64,000 nucleotides of DNA from Fimisoma sp964619315 (GCA_964619315.1 CAZUEH010000002.1:60060-124059); one strand, 5' to 3'; positions 7,027 through 14,958 are shown, counted from the first letter of the stretch. The notes: generated by a model from the sequence alone, not told the origin. Program-made: numbers and translations.

Positions 7027-7884
7027 TTATGAGTTTTTTATTTCTTGTAAATGTTTTTCTATAGGAATTCCCTTATATTTGTCTGCGTTTTCTTTGTTTT
7101 GTAAAACAAGGTTTTTAACTGTTTTCATTGCAAATGCAGTTGCATCTTGAAGGCCTCTTCCTTTAAGAACCTTTCCTATCAATAATGCTGCAAAGATATC
7201 ACCTGTTCCTGGAAAATGCACAGGCACATATTCAAAAGGTATCATAAAGTACTCTTCTTGCTCATTGTCATATCCGTATACACAGCTTTGACCATCAACT
7301 ATTATGCTAGTTACGATTATTGATTTTGAACCTAACTTTCTAAGGCCATCTACGATTTCTTTTGCCTCAGCTTCTGTAACCTGCTCTTTGTCTGTGTGTT
7401 TTTCAGCCAAAAAAGTTGCTTCTGTATAGTTAGGCATTGTTATATCTGCCACTGAGCATATCTCTCTCATGTAGTTTATAGTGTTTTCTGACACTCCATT
7501 ATAAAGAACGCCATCGTCTCCCATAACTGGGTCAACAAATATGCGGGTCCCTTTCTTCTTTTGTTCATGACAGTAATCAGCAACTAGTTTTACCTGTTCC
7601 TCTGAAACAATCATTCCGGTGCATATAGCATCAAAAGAAAAGCCTAACTGATCCCAAACTTTTATGGTGTTTTTCATGTATTCTGTTGTCTCAAGAATAT
7701 CAAACAATCCATAATCCAAAGTATTTGAAACTAATGCCGTAGGCAAGTTGTAAATATTAAAGCTCATATGAGACATTATTGGAAGCATGGCAGCAAGTGC
7801 AACTTTGCCGTAGCCTGCTATGTCGTTTATGAGAAGTACTTTTTCGTTTTCTTCGTTAATGTGAACTAGTTTTTTGCCCTTCAT
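7027..7884 (-). CDS. Pyridoxal/pyridoxamine kinase-like protein
   Basis: A 285-residue ribokinase/PfkB-fold protein. NDIAGYGKVALAAMLPIMSHM near the N terminus is typical of PdxK/PdxY-type pyridoxal kinases, and the C-terminal FPGTGDIFAALLIGK contains the catalytic GTGD aspartate. It would phosphorylate vitamin B6 vitamers with ATP in the cytosol to salvage PLP. The AAAGGAG site precedes ATG by about 11 nt. It is first of three genes, 14 bp before the Fe-S gene. B6 salvage is well supported by family; the co-transcription with Fe-S and GTPase genes has no obvious metabolic reason. Confidence 0.83.
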   Translation of the reverse strand: MKGKKLVHINEENEKVLLINDIAGYGKVALAAMLPIMSHMSFNIYNLPTALVSNTLDYGLFDILETTEYMKNTIKVWDQLGFSFDAICTGMIVSEEQVKLVADYCHEQKKKGTRIFVDPVMGDDGVLYNGVSENTINYMREICSVADITMPNYTEATFLAEKHTDKEQVTEAEAKEIVDGLRKLGSKSIIVTSIIVDGQSCVYGYDNEQEEYFMIPFEYVPVHFPGTGDIFAALLIGKVLKGRGLQDATAFAMKTVKNLVLQNKENADKYKGIPIEKHLQEIKNS

Positions 7885-7922
7885 TTTTAAAATCGCTCCT
7901 TTTGTTTATCTGACGATTATTT

Positions 7923-7931
7923 ATTATACCA
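7923..7931 (-). promoter_or_regulatory. Extended -10 promoter of the kinase-FeS-GTPase unit
   Basis: TGGTATAAT on the minus strand (7931-7923), a perfect -10 with extended TGn, about 40 bp before the kinase start. The -35 (TTTAAT, 17 bp away) is weak. Confidence 0.55.
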
Positions 7932-7975
7932 AAATGTTGCAAGTTATTAAAGGGGGAAATTATATATCACATAAT

Positions 7976-8003
7976 AAAAGCAGCCTTTTAAAAGGCTGCT
8001 TTT
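7976..8003. terminator. Terminator after the zinc ribbon gene
   Basis: AAAAGCAGCC and GGCTGCTTTT arms around TTTTAAAA form a symmetric hairpin with T runs on both strands. It lies 12 bp beyond the stop of the zinc ribbon gene. Confidence 0.8.
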
Positions 8004-8014
8004 TGGGAAAGCCT

Positions 8015-8161
8015 CTATTTACCTTGTTCTTTTCTGGCTTTCTCCCTATCTGCCTCGGTAAACTCATGTCCACATGCGAGGCAATGTTTGTAGGCATTAA
8101 TGCTGGCTTTGCCTATTCTTTCAATTCGTCCACATTTCGGACATTCCAACTTGAATTTCAT
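8015..8161 (-). CDS. 48-residue zinc ribbon protein
   Basis: A short reading frame that begins MKFKLECPKCGRIERIG and has a second knuckle CLACGHEF, so two CxxC pairs 17 residues apart can bind one zinc. The tail (EADREKARKEQGK) is charged and helical. A full AGGAGG site lies 9 bp before the ATG and a terminator follows the stop at once, which supports a real monocistronic gene despite its size. Zinc ribbons of this size bind nucleic acid or protein partners; the target is unknown. It is unrelated in sense to the neighbouring kinase and etf genes. Confidence 0.78.
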   Translation of the reverse strand: MKFKLECPKCGRIERIGKASINAYKHCLACGHEFTEADREKARKEQGK

Positions 8162-8310
8162 AATTCCATGCCTCCTTTCATCAATACCCTTTTGTTATTT
8201 TTATTTTACAATCATAAATAACATATGTAAAATACAATATTATCATATCTAATATTGGGTCGACTCAGTGTTTTATCTTTTGTTTCAAGTTTAGCACTTA
8301 TTATTAGAAA

Positions 8311-8342
8311 ACAAAAAGACCGCTCTTATAAAGAGCGGTCTT
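8311..8342 (-). terminator. Terminator of the bcd-etfBA operon
   Basis: Perfect 12-bp stem AAGACCGCTCTT / AAGAGCGGTCTT with loop ATA, followed by TTTTTGTTTTC on the minus strand. It lies 22 bp after the etfA stop. Confidence 0.9.
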
Positions 8343-8364
8343 CTATTTGAAGTTTTAAATCTTC

Positions 8365-9648
8365 TTATTTTGATGCAGCATCATAAAGAACTTCTGCATT
8401 GTCCCACTCAGCAATAATCTGAGGGATTACTTTGTAAAGGTCTCCAACGATACCGTAGTCAGCAACTTCGAAGATAGGAGCGTCTGCATCTTTGTTGATA
8501 GCAACAATGATGTCAGAAGTCTGCATACCTGCTAAATGCTGGATAGCACCGGAAATACCACATGCAAAGTAAATGCTTGGCTTAACAGTAGTACCTGTCT
8601 GGCCTACCTGGTGTGAATGGTCAATCCAACCTGCATCTACTGCAGCACGGGATGAACCTACAACACCGCCAACTTTGTCAGCGAATTCTTTAATCAATTC
8701 GAATCCAGAAGCATCGCCTAATCCTCTTCCGCCTGAGCAGATGATTTCAGCATCTGTTAGAGAAACTAGTTCTTTAGCAGATTTAACGATGTCTAAGATT
8801 TCAACTTTGATATCTTCAGCAGCGATTACAGGCTTAATGTTAACGATTTCGCCTTTAGCGCCTTCAACTTTTTCACGTTTCTGCATTACGCCAGGACGAA
8901 CTGTTGACATCTGAGGTCTAGTTCTTGGGCAGATGATGGTAGCCATCAAGTTTCCGCCGAATGCTGGACGAGTCTGCTTGATTCCTGTTGAAGGATCATT
9001 AGGGTCTAATGTTGAAGTATCTAAAGTAGTGTTCTTCTTAGCATATTCAATGTAGCTTGCAACCTTAACGTCAAGTCTTGTACAGTCAGCAGTCAAACCA
9101 GTGTTACATCTTGCTGCAATTCTTGGAGCAAGGTCTCTACCGATATGAGTAGCACCGTAAAGTACGATTTCAGGTTTATATTCATCAATTGCCTGCTTAA
9201 GAACCTTAGTGTAAGCATCAGTTGTGTAGTTTTTAAGTAGTGGATCCTGAATCATGTAAACCTGTTCAGCACCATAAGCGAAACATTCTTCAGCCAAATG
9301 GTCAACTCCATCACCTACTATTACTGCGCAAACTTTAGTGTCATCACTAATTTCTTTTGCAAGTCTGTATCCTTCGCCGATTAGCTCAAGAGCAACGTTC
9401 ATAAGCTTTCCGCTTCTCTGTTCTGCAAATACCCAAACGTTCTTATAGGCAGATAAATCAACCTTTTCAGCATCAGGAGCAGCTTCGATAGCATCAAAGT
9501 TACACTTTGGAATACAAGCATTACAGTTTGTACATTTAGCTTCGTCAACGATTGCTAATCTGTTTTCGATTTTTAACGCATCGAATGGACAAGCCTTTAC
9601 GCAAAGGGTACAACCTTTACATTTATCATTTAAAATTTTAATTGCCAT
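8365..9648 (-). CDS. etfA: Electron transfer flavoprotein alpha subunit with ferredoxin domain
   Basis: A 427-residue EtfA, about 90 residues longer than the plain form. The extra N terminus is a two-cluster ferredoxin domain (C10, C13, C16, C20 and C39, C42, C45, C49). Then follows the alpha/beta domain and the FAD-binding C-terminal part (CSGGRGLGD, VGSSRAAVDAGW, QVGQTGTTVKP, GISGAIQHLAGM). With EtfB it moves electrons between NADH, ferredoxin and an acyl-CoA dehydrogenase. The same fused layout is known in the caffeyl-CoA reductase CarE of Acetobacterium woodii. It is third in bcd-etfB-etfA, 15 bp after etfB. Electron bifurcation is inferred from family, not seen. Confidence 0.93.
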   Translation of the reverse strand: MAIKILNDKCKGCTLCVKACPFDALKIENRLAIVDEAKCTNCNACIPKCNFDAIEAAPDAEKVDLSAYKNVWVFAEQRSGKLMNVALELIGEGYRLAKEISDDTKVCAVIVGDGVDHLAEECFAYGAEQVYMIQDPLLKNYTTDAYTKVLKQAIDEYKPEIVLYGATHIGRDLAPRIAARCNTGLTADCTRLDVKVASYIEYAKKNTTLDTSTLDPNDPSTGIKQTRPAFGGNLMATIICPRTRPQMSTVRPGVMQKREKVEGAKGEIVNIKPVIAAEDIKVEILDIVKSAKELVSLTDAEIICSGGRGLGDASGFELIKEFADKVGGVVGSSRAAVDAGWIDHSHQVGQTGTTVKPSIYFACGISGAIQHLAGMQTSDIIVAINKDADAPIFEVADYGIVGDLYKVIPQIIAEWDNAEVLYDAASK

Positions 9649-9663
9649 TGTTGTTCCTCCTCC

Positions 9664-10470
9664 CTAGATTACATGTTTACCTTTAAGGTTAATTAAGAGG
9701 TTTTTAGCTACCTCTGTATCAGTGTCGCCTTCTAAAATCACGCCTTTGCCCTTAGGAGCAGGTGTGAATGATCTGAATACGTTTGTTGGAGAAGCTTCAA
9801 GACCAACTGTAGTCAAGTCAACTTCGATATCCTTAGCGCTCCAAACCTTGATGTCCTTAGAAGCGAAGATGCCCTTCATGTTCATGTAACGAGGGTCATT
9901 TAATTCTTTAATAGTAGTCAGCATGCAAGGGTTCTGAACTTTAATTAATTCATAACCATCTTCAAGCTGTCTCTTTACTGTAACAGACTTAAGGTCGTTA
10001 GCGATTTCAAACTCCTCTACATATGTAACCTGAGGAAGTCCTAATTTTTCAGCAAGCTGAGGTCCTACCTGAGCTGTGTCGCCGTCGATAGCCTGTCTTC
10101 CTGCGAAGATCATGTCGTAAGGACCGTTGTCCTTAACCCATTTAAGTACTGCAGCTTCAAGAGTGTTAGAAGTTGCCCATGTGTCGGAACCTCCTACTGC
10201 TCTGTCAGATACTAATATACCTTCATCAGCGCCCTTTGCGATACATTCAAACAGTAAGTCACTTGCCTGAGGAGGTCCCATGGTAATTACTGTGATCTGT
10301 GTGTCAGGGTTTTTATCTTTAATCTTTAATGCTTCTTCAAGAGCGTTTGCGTCATCATGGTTAAGAATTGATGGAACGCCATCTCTGATCAATGTTCCTG
10401 TTTTAGGGTTAATCTTTATAACATTTGTATCAGGAACTTGTTTTGCACATACGATAATCTTAAATGCCAT
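9664..10470 (-). CDS. etfB: Electron transfer flavoprotein beta subunit
   Basis: A 268-residue EtfB. The start MAFKIIVCAKQVPDTNVIKINPKTGTL, the central DGDTAQVGPQLAEKLGLPQVTYV and the VKVQ.PCM/ITTIKELNDPRYM region are standard for the family. It carries the second flavin or nucleotide site and docks on EtfA. Length matches bifurcating-type EtfB (about 260). It is flanked by bcd (20 bp upstream) and etfA (15 bp downstream), each with its own AGGAGG-like site, so equal co-expression is expected. It shares the Rex-like operator of the operon. Confidence 0.95.
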   Translation of the reverse strand: MAFKIIVCAKQVPDTNVIKINPKTGTLIRDGVPSILNHDDANALEEALKIKDKNPDTQITVITMGPPQASDLLFECIAKGADEGILVSDRAVGGSDTWATSNTLEAAVLKWVKDNGPYDMIFAGRQAIDGDTAQVGPQLAEKLGLPQVTYVEEFEIANDLKSVTVKRQLEDGYELIKVQNPCMLTTIKELNDPRYMNMKGIFASKDIKVWSAKDIEVDLTTVGLEASPTNVFRSFTPAPKGKGVILEGDTDTEVAKNLLINLKGKHVI

Positions 10471-10490
10471 TTAATTTTCCTCCTGCATTC

Positions 10491-11633
10491 CTATTTCTTG
10501 AAAGTGTTAGCGGCAATTACCATCTTCTGAACTTCGGAAGTTCCTTCGTAGATTTCAGTAATCTTCGCATCTCTCATCATTCTTTCTACTGGATAATCCT
10601 TAGTATATCCGTAGCCACCGTGGAGTTGTACACACTTAGTGGTAACTTCCATAGCAGTTTCTGCAGCAAACAATTTAGCCATTGCAGCAGCTTCGCCATA
10701 GTTCATGTGCTTGTCCTTCATGTCGGCAGCTTTGTATATTAACAGTCTTGATGCTTCGATCTTAACTTTAAGATCAGCTACCATGAACTGTAATGCCTGC
10801 ATCTGGGATAACTTCTTGCCGAACTGTTTTCTTGCATTCATGTATTCGATTGTAACGTCGAATGCACCCTGTGCAATTCCTAGTGCCTGAGAAGCGATAC
10901 CGATACGTCCACCATCAAGTGTTGACATAGCAACCTTGAATCCTTCGCCGATTTGTCCCATAAGTCTGTCAGCTGGGATTTCGCAGTTTTGGAAAATAAG
11001 TTCTGTAGTTGAAGAAGCACAGATACCTAGTTTGTCCTCTGTCTTACCAATTGAGAAACCAGGATCGTCTTTTTCTACGATGAATGCAGAAATTCCGTGA
11101 TTTCCTTTTTTCTTGTCAGTCATAGCAAGTACTACGAAAACGTCTGCATATCCACCGTTAGTGATGAATACCTTAGCTCCGTTTAGGATCCATTTGTCTC
11201 CTACTAGTTCTGCTCTTGTCTGCTGTCCGCTTGCATCTGTTCCTGCATTTGGTTCTGTTAAACCAAAAGCTCCTAAATGCTTGCCGCTTAATAGGTCTGG
11301 AAGATACTTTTTCTTCTGTTCTTCACTACCCCAGTTGAAGATAGGCCAGCAGCAAAGTGAAGTATGTGCTGAGCAGATTACGCCTGTTGAAGCGCAAACT
11401 CTTGATAGTTCTTCTACTGTGATTGCGTATGAGATGTGGTCTCCACCTGCTCCACCGTATTCGGTTGGAAACGGTACACCTAACATGCCATACTTCGCCA
11501 TTTTTTCAACAGTCTCTACAGGGAATCTATGTTCCTTGTCGATGTCTGCAGCTAACGGTTCAACTTCGTTAGTGGCAAATTCTCTTACCAATTTTCTTAC
11601 GAATTCCTGTTCCTTCGTTAGTTGAAAGTTCAT
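10491..11633 (-). CDS. bcd: Acyl-CoA dehydrogenase (butyryl-CoA dehydrogenase type)
   Basis: A 380-residue short-chain acyl-CoA dehydrogenase. It shows the family's FGLTEPNAGTDASG, the flavin/substrate segment and the C-terminal IYEGTSEVQ with the likely catalytic base Glu363. In the cytosol it reduces crotonyl-CoA-like enoyl-CoA esters with electrons from EtfAB, or the reverse. First gene of bcd-etfB-etfA; AAGGAGG precedes the ATG. No crt, hbd or thl genes adjoin it, so the substrate could be butyryl-CoA or another enoyl-CoA; the ferredoxin-type EtfA leaves a CarC-like role open. A Rex-like site overlaps its promoter. Confidence 0.9.
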   Translation of the reverse strand: MNFQLTKEQEFVRKLVREFATNEVEPLAADIDKEHRFPVETVEKMAKYGMLGVPFPTEYGGAGGDHISYAITVEELSRVCASTGVICSAHTSLCCWPIFNWGSEEQKKKYLPDLLSGKHLGAFGLTEPNAGTDASGQQTRAELVGDKWILNGAKVFITNGGYADVFVVLAMTDKKKGNHGISAFIVEKDDPGFSIGKTEDKLGICASSTTELIFQNCEIPADRLMGQIGEGFKVAMSTLDGGRIGIASQALGIAQGAFDVTIEYMNARKQFGKKLSQMQALQFMVADLKVKIEASRLLIYKAADMKDKHMNYGEAAAMAKLFAAETAMEVTTKCVQLHGGYGYTKDYPVERMMRDAKITEIYEGTSEVQKMVIAANTFKK

Positions 11634-11737
11634 TTAAATGCCTCCTTAAATTATAAATAACGGGGTCCCTTATGGACAGTATCCGTATTTTTAACTTGTT
11701 ATTTCGCCTTACAGAGATATAACACGCATACATTTCT

Positions 11738-11766
11738 ATTAAAGCATTTTTTTGTTAAATTGGCAA
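11738..11766 (-). promoter_or_regulatory. Promoter of bcd-etfBA
   Basis: TTGCCA (11766-11761), 17-bp spacer, TTTAAT (11743-11738) on the minus strand. It would leave a leader of about 100 nt before bcd. The -35 lies inside the Rex-like palindrome. Confidence 0.55.
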
Positions 11767-11769
11767 CAA
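11752..11769. promoter_or_regulatory. Rex-like operator over the bcd promoter
   Basis: TTGTTAAATTGGCAACAA agrees with the clostridial Rex consensus TTGTTAAnnnnTTAACAA at 12 of 14 defined positions. It covers the predicted -35. Rex senses NADH/NAD+ and represses bcd-etf operons in other Clostridia, so the context supports the call. No rex gene is in the window. Confidence 0.65.
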
Positions 11770-11889
11770 TTTTTTGCATTAAATCTGAAAAAAAAGTTAA
11801 TTATTTATTTTTTGGAATTTTGCTTTTCAAACCAATGGCTAAAATTCAATCTTTCCATTGATAATGACCTTCAATATTTTTTTATTTTG

Positions 11890-11939
11890 CCGCCAAAAAT
11901 AAAACCGAACTCATTAAAATGACACCGTTAATTTGGCGG
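11890..11939. repeat. Inverted repeat in the bcd upstream gap
   Basis: CCGCCAAA (11890-11897) and TTTGGCGG (11932-11939) flank 34 bp that contain a small CATT..AATG hairpin. T runs follow on both strands. It may be a weak bidirectional terminator or the foot of an RNA element. The rest of 11640-12140 is very AT-rich with no convincing gene. Confidence 0.45.
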
Positions 11940-12145
11940 TTTTTAAAACAGTCTCAATGAATTCCCCCTCTTTTCTGTGTGTAATAATCCAAGAGACGGC
12001 TCTATTGCTGTGTCGCAATTATACTTCAAATTAAATAAATCAAGAATATATCCTTTTCATAACTACGTCTGTATCGTACAATTTAACTATAATTATAAAA
12101 ATTCAAAAAACCTGTTAGGTTTTGTTAGTTTTATGCGTCTACTAA

Positions 12146-12372
12146 ATGAAAGGGGATAAAAAATATAAAAAAAACGTTCCGCCGCTGTAAGCAAAGAAGA
12201 TCTCCGTCACGATGATTTTGTTCTTGATATAGAAGCAAAGAACCGTGGTATTTCCATAGCTGATGGAACACAAGGAAATAGTAACGTTAAAAGTGAAAAT
12301 CGGCATAGTCAGAATTTAGTCTGGCTGTGCCGATTTTATTTTAAAATTAGAATGTCTTTGTTGCATCTTTAA
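12146..12372 (+). pseudogene. Frameshifted or start-less small ORF
   Basis: An open frame (12169-12372) reads KRSAAVSKEDLRHDDFV, then LDIEAKNRGISIADG and onward. Its composition is protein-like but it has no start codon. In another frame ATG at 12146 (MKGDKKYKK...) meets it across a run of eight A (12167-12174); one added A would fuse both into about 75 residues. A terminator follows on the same strand within the frame. So this is a decayed gene, a fragment left by deletion, or a gene needing slippage. I do not recognise the protein. Confidence 0.4.
12298..12343 (+). terminator. Terminator in the gap before rlmH
   Basis: AATCGGCA (12298-12305) pairs with TGCCGATT (12328-12335), with inner CAGA/TCTG pairing, then TTTTATTTT on the plus strand. 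It implies a plus-strand transcript from this gap; it could also end rlmH transcription weakly from the other side. Confidence 0.7.
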
Positions 12373-12379
12373 TTCAGTC

Positions 12380-12859
12380 CTATTTATGATAAGTTTCATT
12401 TTTTATAATCTTGAAGCCTCTATATATCTGCTCCATAAGTATAACCCTCATCATCTGGTGCGGAAAAGTCATTTTGGAAAACGACAGTTTAAAATTCGCC
12501 CTTTTGCTAACAGCTTCACTCAACCCTAGACTGCCACCTATGACAAAGGTTACATGGCTCTTGCCATCAACCATTAAGTTTTCCATCTTTTGCGACAGTT
12601 CTTCAGAAGAAAGATTCTTACCTTTAATTTCTAAGGTTATTACATAACTATCTTCTTTTATATTCTTTAATATCAGATTACCCTCTTCTTCAATAACTGA
12701 CTTTTCTTGCGCAAGAGAAGCCTTTTCGGGTAATCTAGTTTCTTTTAATTGAACAACTTGAAAGTCACAATATTTGGAAAGACGCTTTTCATACTCATCT
12801 ACCGCCTCGCTCCAATAATGTTCTTTTAATTTTCCTATACATACAATCTGAATTTTCAT
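12380..12859 (-). CDS. rlmH: 23S rRNA (pseudouridine-1915 N3) methyltransferase RlmH
   Basis: A 159-residue SPOUT-class enzyme that methylates pseudouridine 1915 in helix 69 of 23S rRNA, using SAM. Diagnostic parts are the start MKIQIVCIGKLKEHYW, FVIGGSLGLSEAV with the glycine-rich knot loop, and the C-terminal TFPHQMMRVILMEQIYRGFKI. Length is exactly that of the family. ATG follows CTAGGAG. It lies 8 bp after walJ, the usual Firmicute neighbourhood (walJ/yycJ-rlmH), so the two are one unit starting at the promoter near 13712. Confidence 0.96.
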   Translation of the reverse strand: MKIQIVCIGKLKEHYWSEAVDEYEKRLSKYCDFQVVQLKETRLPEKASLAQEKSVIEEEGNLILKNIKEDSYVITLEIKGKNLSSEELSQKMENLMVDGKSHVTFVIGGSLGLSEAVSKRANFKLSFSKMTFPHQMMRVILMEQIYRGFKIIKNETYHK

Positions 12860-12867
12860 TTTATCTC

Positions 12868-13677
12868 CTAGATAATTATCAATTCTCCCATTTCTTGTTG
12901 CTGAACAACTTCCATCTTCAAGTGCTTTCCTACATAAAAATCCGATTCCTCAAGGATGTTGCTTATAGTCAACATTGCTTGCTCCGGCGTGTTGTTTTCT
13001 TTGCTCAAATGAGCAAGAAGTACATGTGGAGTTTTGGGTACAGTCTGATTTTTCAGGAAATTACAGATACATTTGCCAGTTGCCTCATTAGAAAGATGAC
13101 CTCTATCACTTAAAATACGACGCTTCACATTATATGGATATCTGCCGTATAGCAAAATATTCACTTCATGGTTTGCTTCAATGACTAATATGTCGGAATC
13201 CATAATTGCATTTTCTATGGTAGGCGTTATTTCACCCGCATCTGTTACTATGGTTATCTTTTTTTCATTTTTGCAAAAACTATATGCCACAGGTTCTTTA
13301 GAGTCATGAGGAATTTCAAATGCAGTGACCTCTATGTCATCTATGTTAAACATCTCTCCTTGGCCAATTATGTTCAATCTCTCTTCGGATATTTTGACGC
13401 CTTTATCTTCGATGCTTTGGGCCGTTCCCTCAGTGGCATAAAACTTGGCTTTGGGAGCCTTTTTATGTATAGTCTTGACGCCTCTCACATGATCAATGTG
13501 TTCATGAGTCAAAAGCACGCCATTTAGTTCTTTAAAATCCGCATCCAATGCTTCAAAATTTCTAACCACCCTTGCACAGGCAATTCCAGCATCTAACAAT
13601 ATATTTGTTTTATCACTTTTTATAAGGTAACAGTTTCCGCTGCTACTACTTGCCATGGTACAAAGTCCTAAATTCAT
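12868..13677 (-). CDS. walJ: MBL-fold hydrolase, WalJ/YycJ family
   Basis: A 269-residue metallo-beta-lactamase-fold protein. MNLGLCTMASSSSGNCYLI and HEHIDHVRG (metal-binding HxHxDH) identify the WalJ/YycJ type; further metal ligands lie in VTDAGE and HLSNEATG. Family members act as nucleases or exonucleases with a role in DNA repair and cell-division coordination. I chose the ATG at 13677 because the family starts there and CAGGAG precedes it; the frame stays open 21 codons further. Neighbour of rlmH as in many Firmicutes, but the WalKR genes are not here. Confidence 0.88.
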   Translation of the reverse strand: MNLGLCTMASSSSGNCYLIKSDKTNILLDAGIACARVVRNFEALDADFKELNGVLLTHEHIDHVRGVKTIHKKAPKAKFYATEGTAQSIEDKGVKISEERLNIIGQGEMFNIDDIEVTAFEIPHDSKEPVAYSFCKNEKKITIVTDAGEITPTIENAIMDSDILVIEANHEVNILLYGRYPYNVKRRILSDRGHLSNEATGKCICNFLKNQTVPKTPHVLLAHLSKENNTPEQAMLTISNILEESDFYVGKHLKMEVVQQQEMGELIII

Positions 13678-13711
13678 CTTTTCTTTTCTCCTGTTCTTAC
13701 CGTGTAGAAGA

Positions 13712-13720
13712 ATTATATCA
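13712..13720 (-). promoter_or_regulatory. Extended -10 promoter of walJ-rlmH
   Basis: TGATATAAT on the minus strand (13720-13712): perfect -10 with TGn extension, about 35 bp before the walJ ATG. It lies inside the upstream in-frame extension, supporting the shorter start. No good -35. Confidence 0.5.
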
Positions 13721-13793
13721 CTTTTCCATTGTAAAATCATCTAAAATAAGCCATAATATATATTAAATAGAAAGTATAAAAAGAGGAAATCTT

Positions 13794-14366
13794 ATGAGTA
13801 TTGTACAGATTTACACTGATGGAGCCTGCTCCGGTAATCAGGAAAAAATAAATATTGGCGGTTGGGGTGCTGTTCTAGAATTTGGCGAACATCAAAAGGA
13901 ACTTTGGGGCGGAGAGGCCAACACTACCAATAACCGCATGGAACTATCTGCTGTAATTGAAGCCTTCAAAGCTTTAAAAAAGGAGCAACTAACCATACGG
14001 GTTTTTTCTGATAGCTCCTATGTCACCAACTGTTTTCGCGAAAAATGGTATGAGTCTTGGGAAAAGAACAATTGGCATAATTCAGCCCGCAAATCAGTAG
14101 AAAACCAAGATCTTTGGAAAGAACTTTTAGAATTGGTTCGTAAACACAATGTGACTTTCTATCGAGTAAAAGGTCACGTAAAATTGCCTGCCTCTGACGA
14201 AGGCCAATCCCCTAAGAACGCCACTTTAGAAAAACTATATGAAAAATTCGTACAATGGAATGGAAGTCAATTCTCATATGAGGATTTCATATATGTTACT
14301 AAAATGAATAATATTGTCGATGCTCTGGCTAACAGAGGCATTGATGATATTAGAGAAGAAAACTAA
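13794..14366 (+). CDS. rnhA: Ribonuclease HI with C-terminal insertion
   Basis: A 190-residue type 1 RNase H, which cuts RNA in RNA-DNA hybrids with Mg2+. The four carboxylates are visible: D in IYTDGACSGN, E in NNRMEL, D in FSDSSY and D in IVDALAN, plus the VKGH histidine. The family is usually about 155 residues; the excess is an insert (about residues 125-165) between VKGH and the last Asp. AGAGGAAA precedes the ATG. It is divergent from walJ and its 3' end overlaps the broken GntR frame on the other strand. Confidence 0.92.
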   Translation: MSIVQIYTDGACSGNQEKINIGGWGAVLEFGEHQKELWGGEANTTNNRMELSAVIEAFKALKKEQLTIRVFSDSSYVTNCFREKWYESWEKNNWHNSARKSVENQDLWKELLELVRKHNVTFYRVKGHVKLPASDEGQSPKNATLEKLYEKFVQWNGSQFSYEDFIYVTKMNNIVDALANRGIDDIREEN

Positions 14367-14933
14367 TAAGTTCATATACAACAAAGCCCCTTTATATAAA
14401 GGGGCTTTAGTATTTCTAAAATGATTCCCATGTGGCTTTCTCTGGGTTCCAGTGGGTTTTTCCACATATTGTCTGAGTTTTACCTTGTCCTTAGATTTGA
14501 ATAATTTTAGCATCGCTTTGTGCTGAGAATTTGTAGTAAGAAGTATTGCTTTTTTTCTTTCCTCATCTTCTATTTCGTAATTATTCTTAAGTAGCTTTTG
14601 TTTAAGCGCCATCAATTTTTCTATTAATAGCTCATTGCCACATTGATCTATATATAGTTTGTGGAACAATAATTGTTGCTTATAATACATGGAAAAGTTG
14701 GCTGTGTTGATGGCCAAATCCATGCTCATCGTATAGAATTCCATTTCATTTATAATCTCTTGAGTCAAATTATCACAAGCCAGCTCTGCAGCCAGCCCAT
14801 CAAGGGCACCTATGATCACATATAAGTCAAATACTTTTTCATCGCTGAGACCTTTAACTGAAAAACCCTTTCTTGGAGATTTTGTTAGAACACCTAAACT
14901 TTTAGACAAAGCAATATTGACTGTCCTTAACAC
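14274..14933 (-). pseudogene. GntR/FCD-family regulator remnant
   Basis: The frame (220 codons) encodes the FCD ligand-binding domain of a FadR/GntR-type regulator (LSDEKVFDLYVIIGALDGLAAELACDNLT...), preceded only by the end of the DNA-binding wing (LGVLTKSPRKGFSVKGLS). The first helices of the winged HTH are missing, replaced by a hairpin region at 14959-14983. At the other end the frame runs through a terminator hairpin and 93 bp into rnhA; a one-base shift would place a TAG just before the hairpin. Both ends therefore look damaged, and the only start is a poor GTG. Probably non-functional. Confidence 0.72.
14383..14409. terminator. Terminator at the rnhA/FCD remnant junction
   Basis: AAAGCCCCTTTA / TAAAGGGGCTTT arms with a two-base loop. 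It sits 17 bp after the rnhA stop and within the unbroken frame of the FCD remnant, showing that the remnant's natural stop has been lost or shifted. Confidence 0.8.
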
Positions 14934-14958
14934 ATCTAGATAAATAAAACATGAATGA

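Noticed and set aside
11977..12159. Plus-strand 60-codon frame in the bcd-rlmH gap
   Set aside because: No ribosome site, AT-driven composition and no domain.
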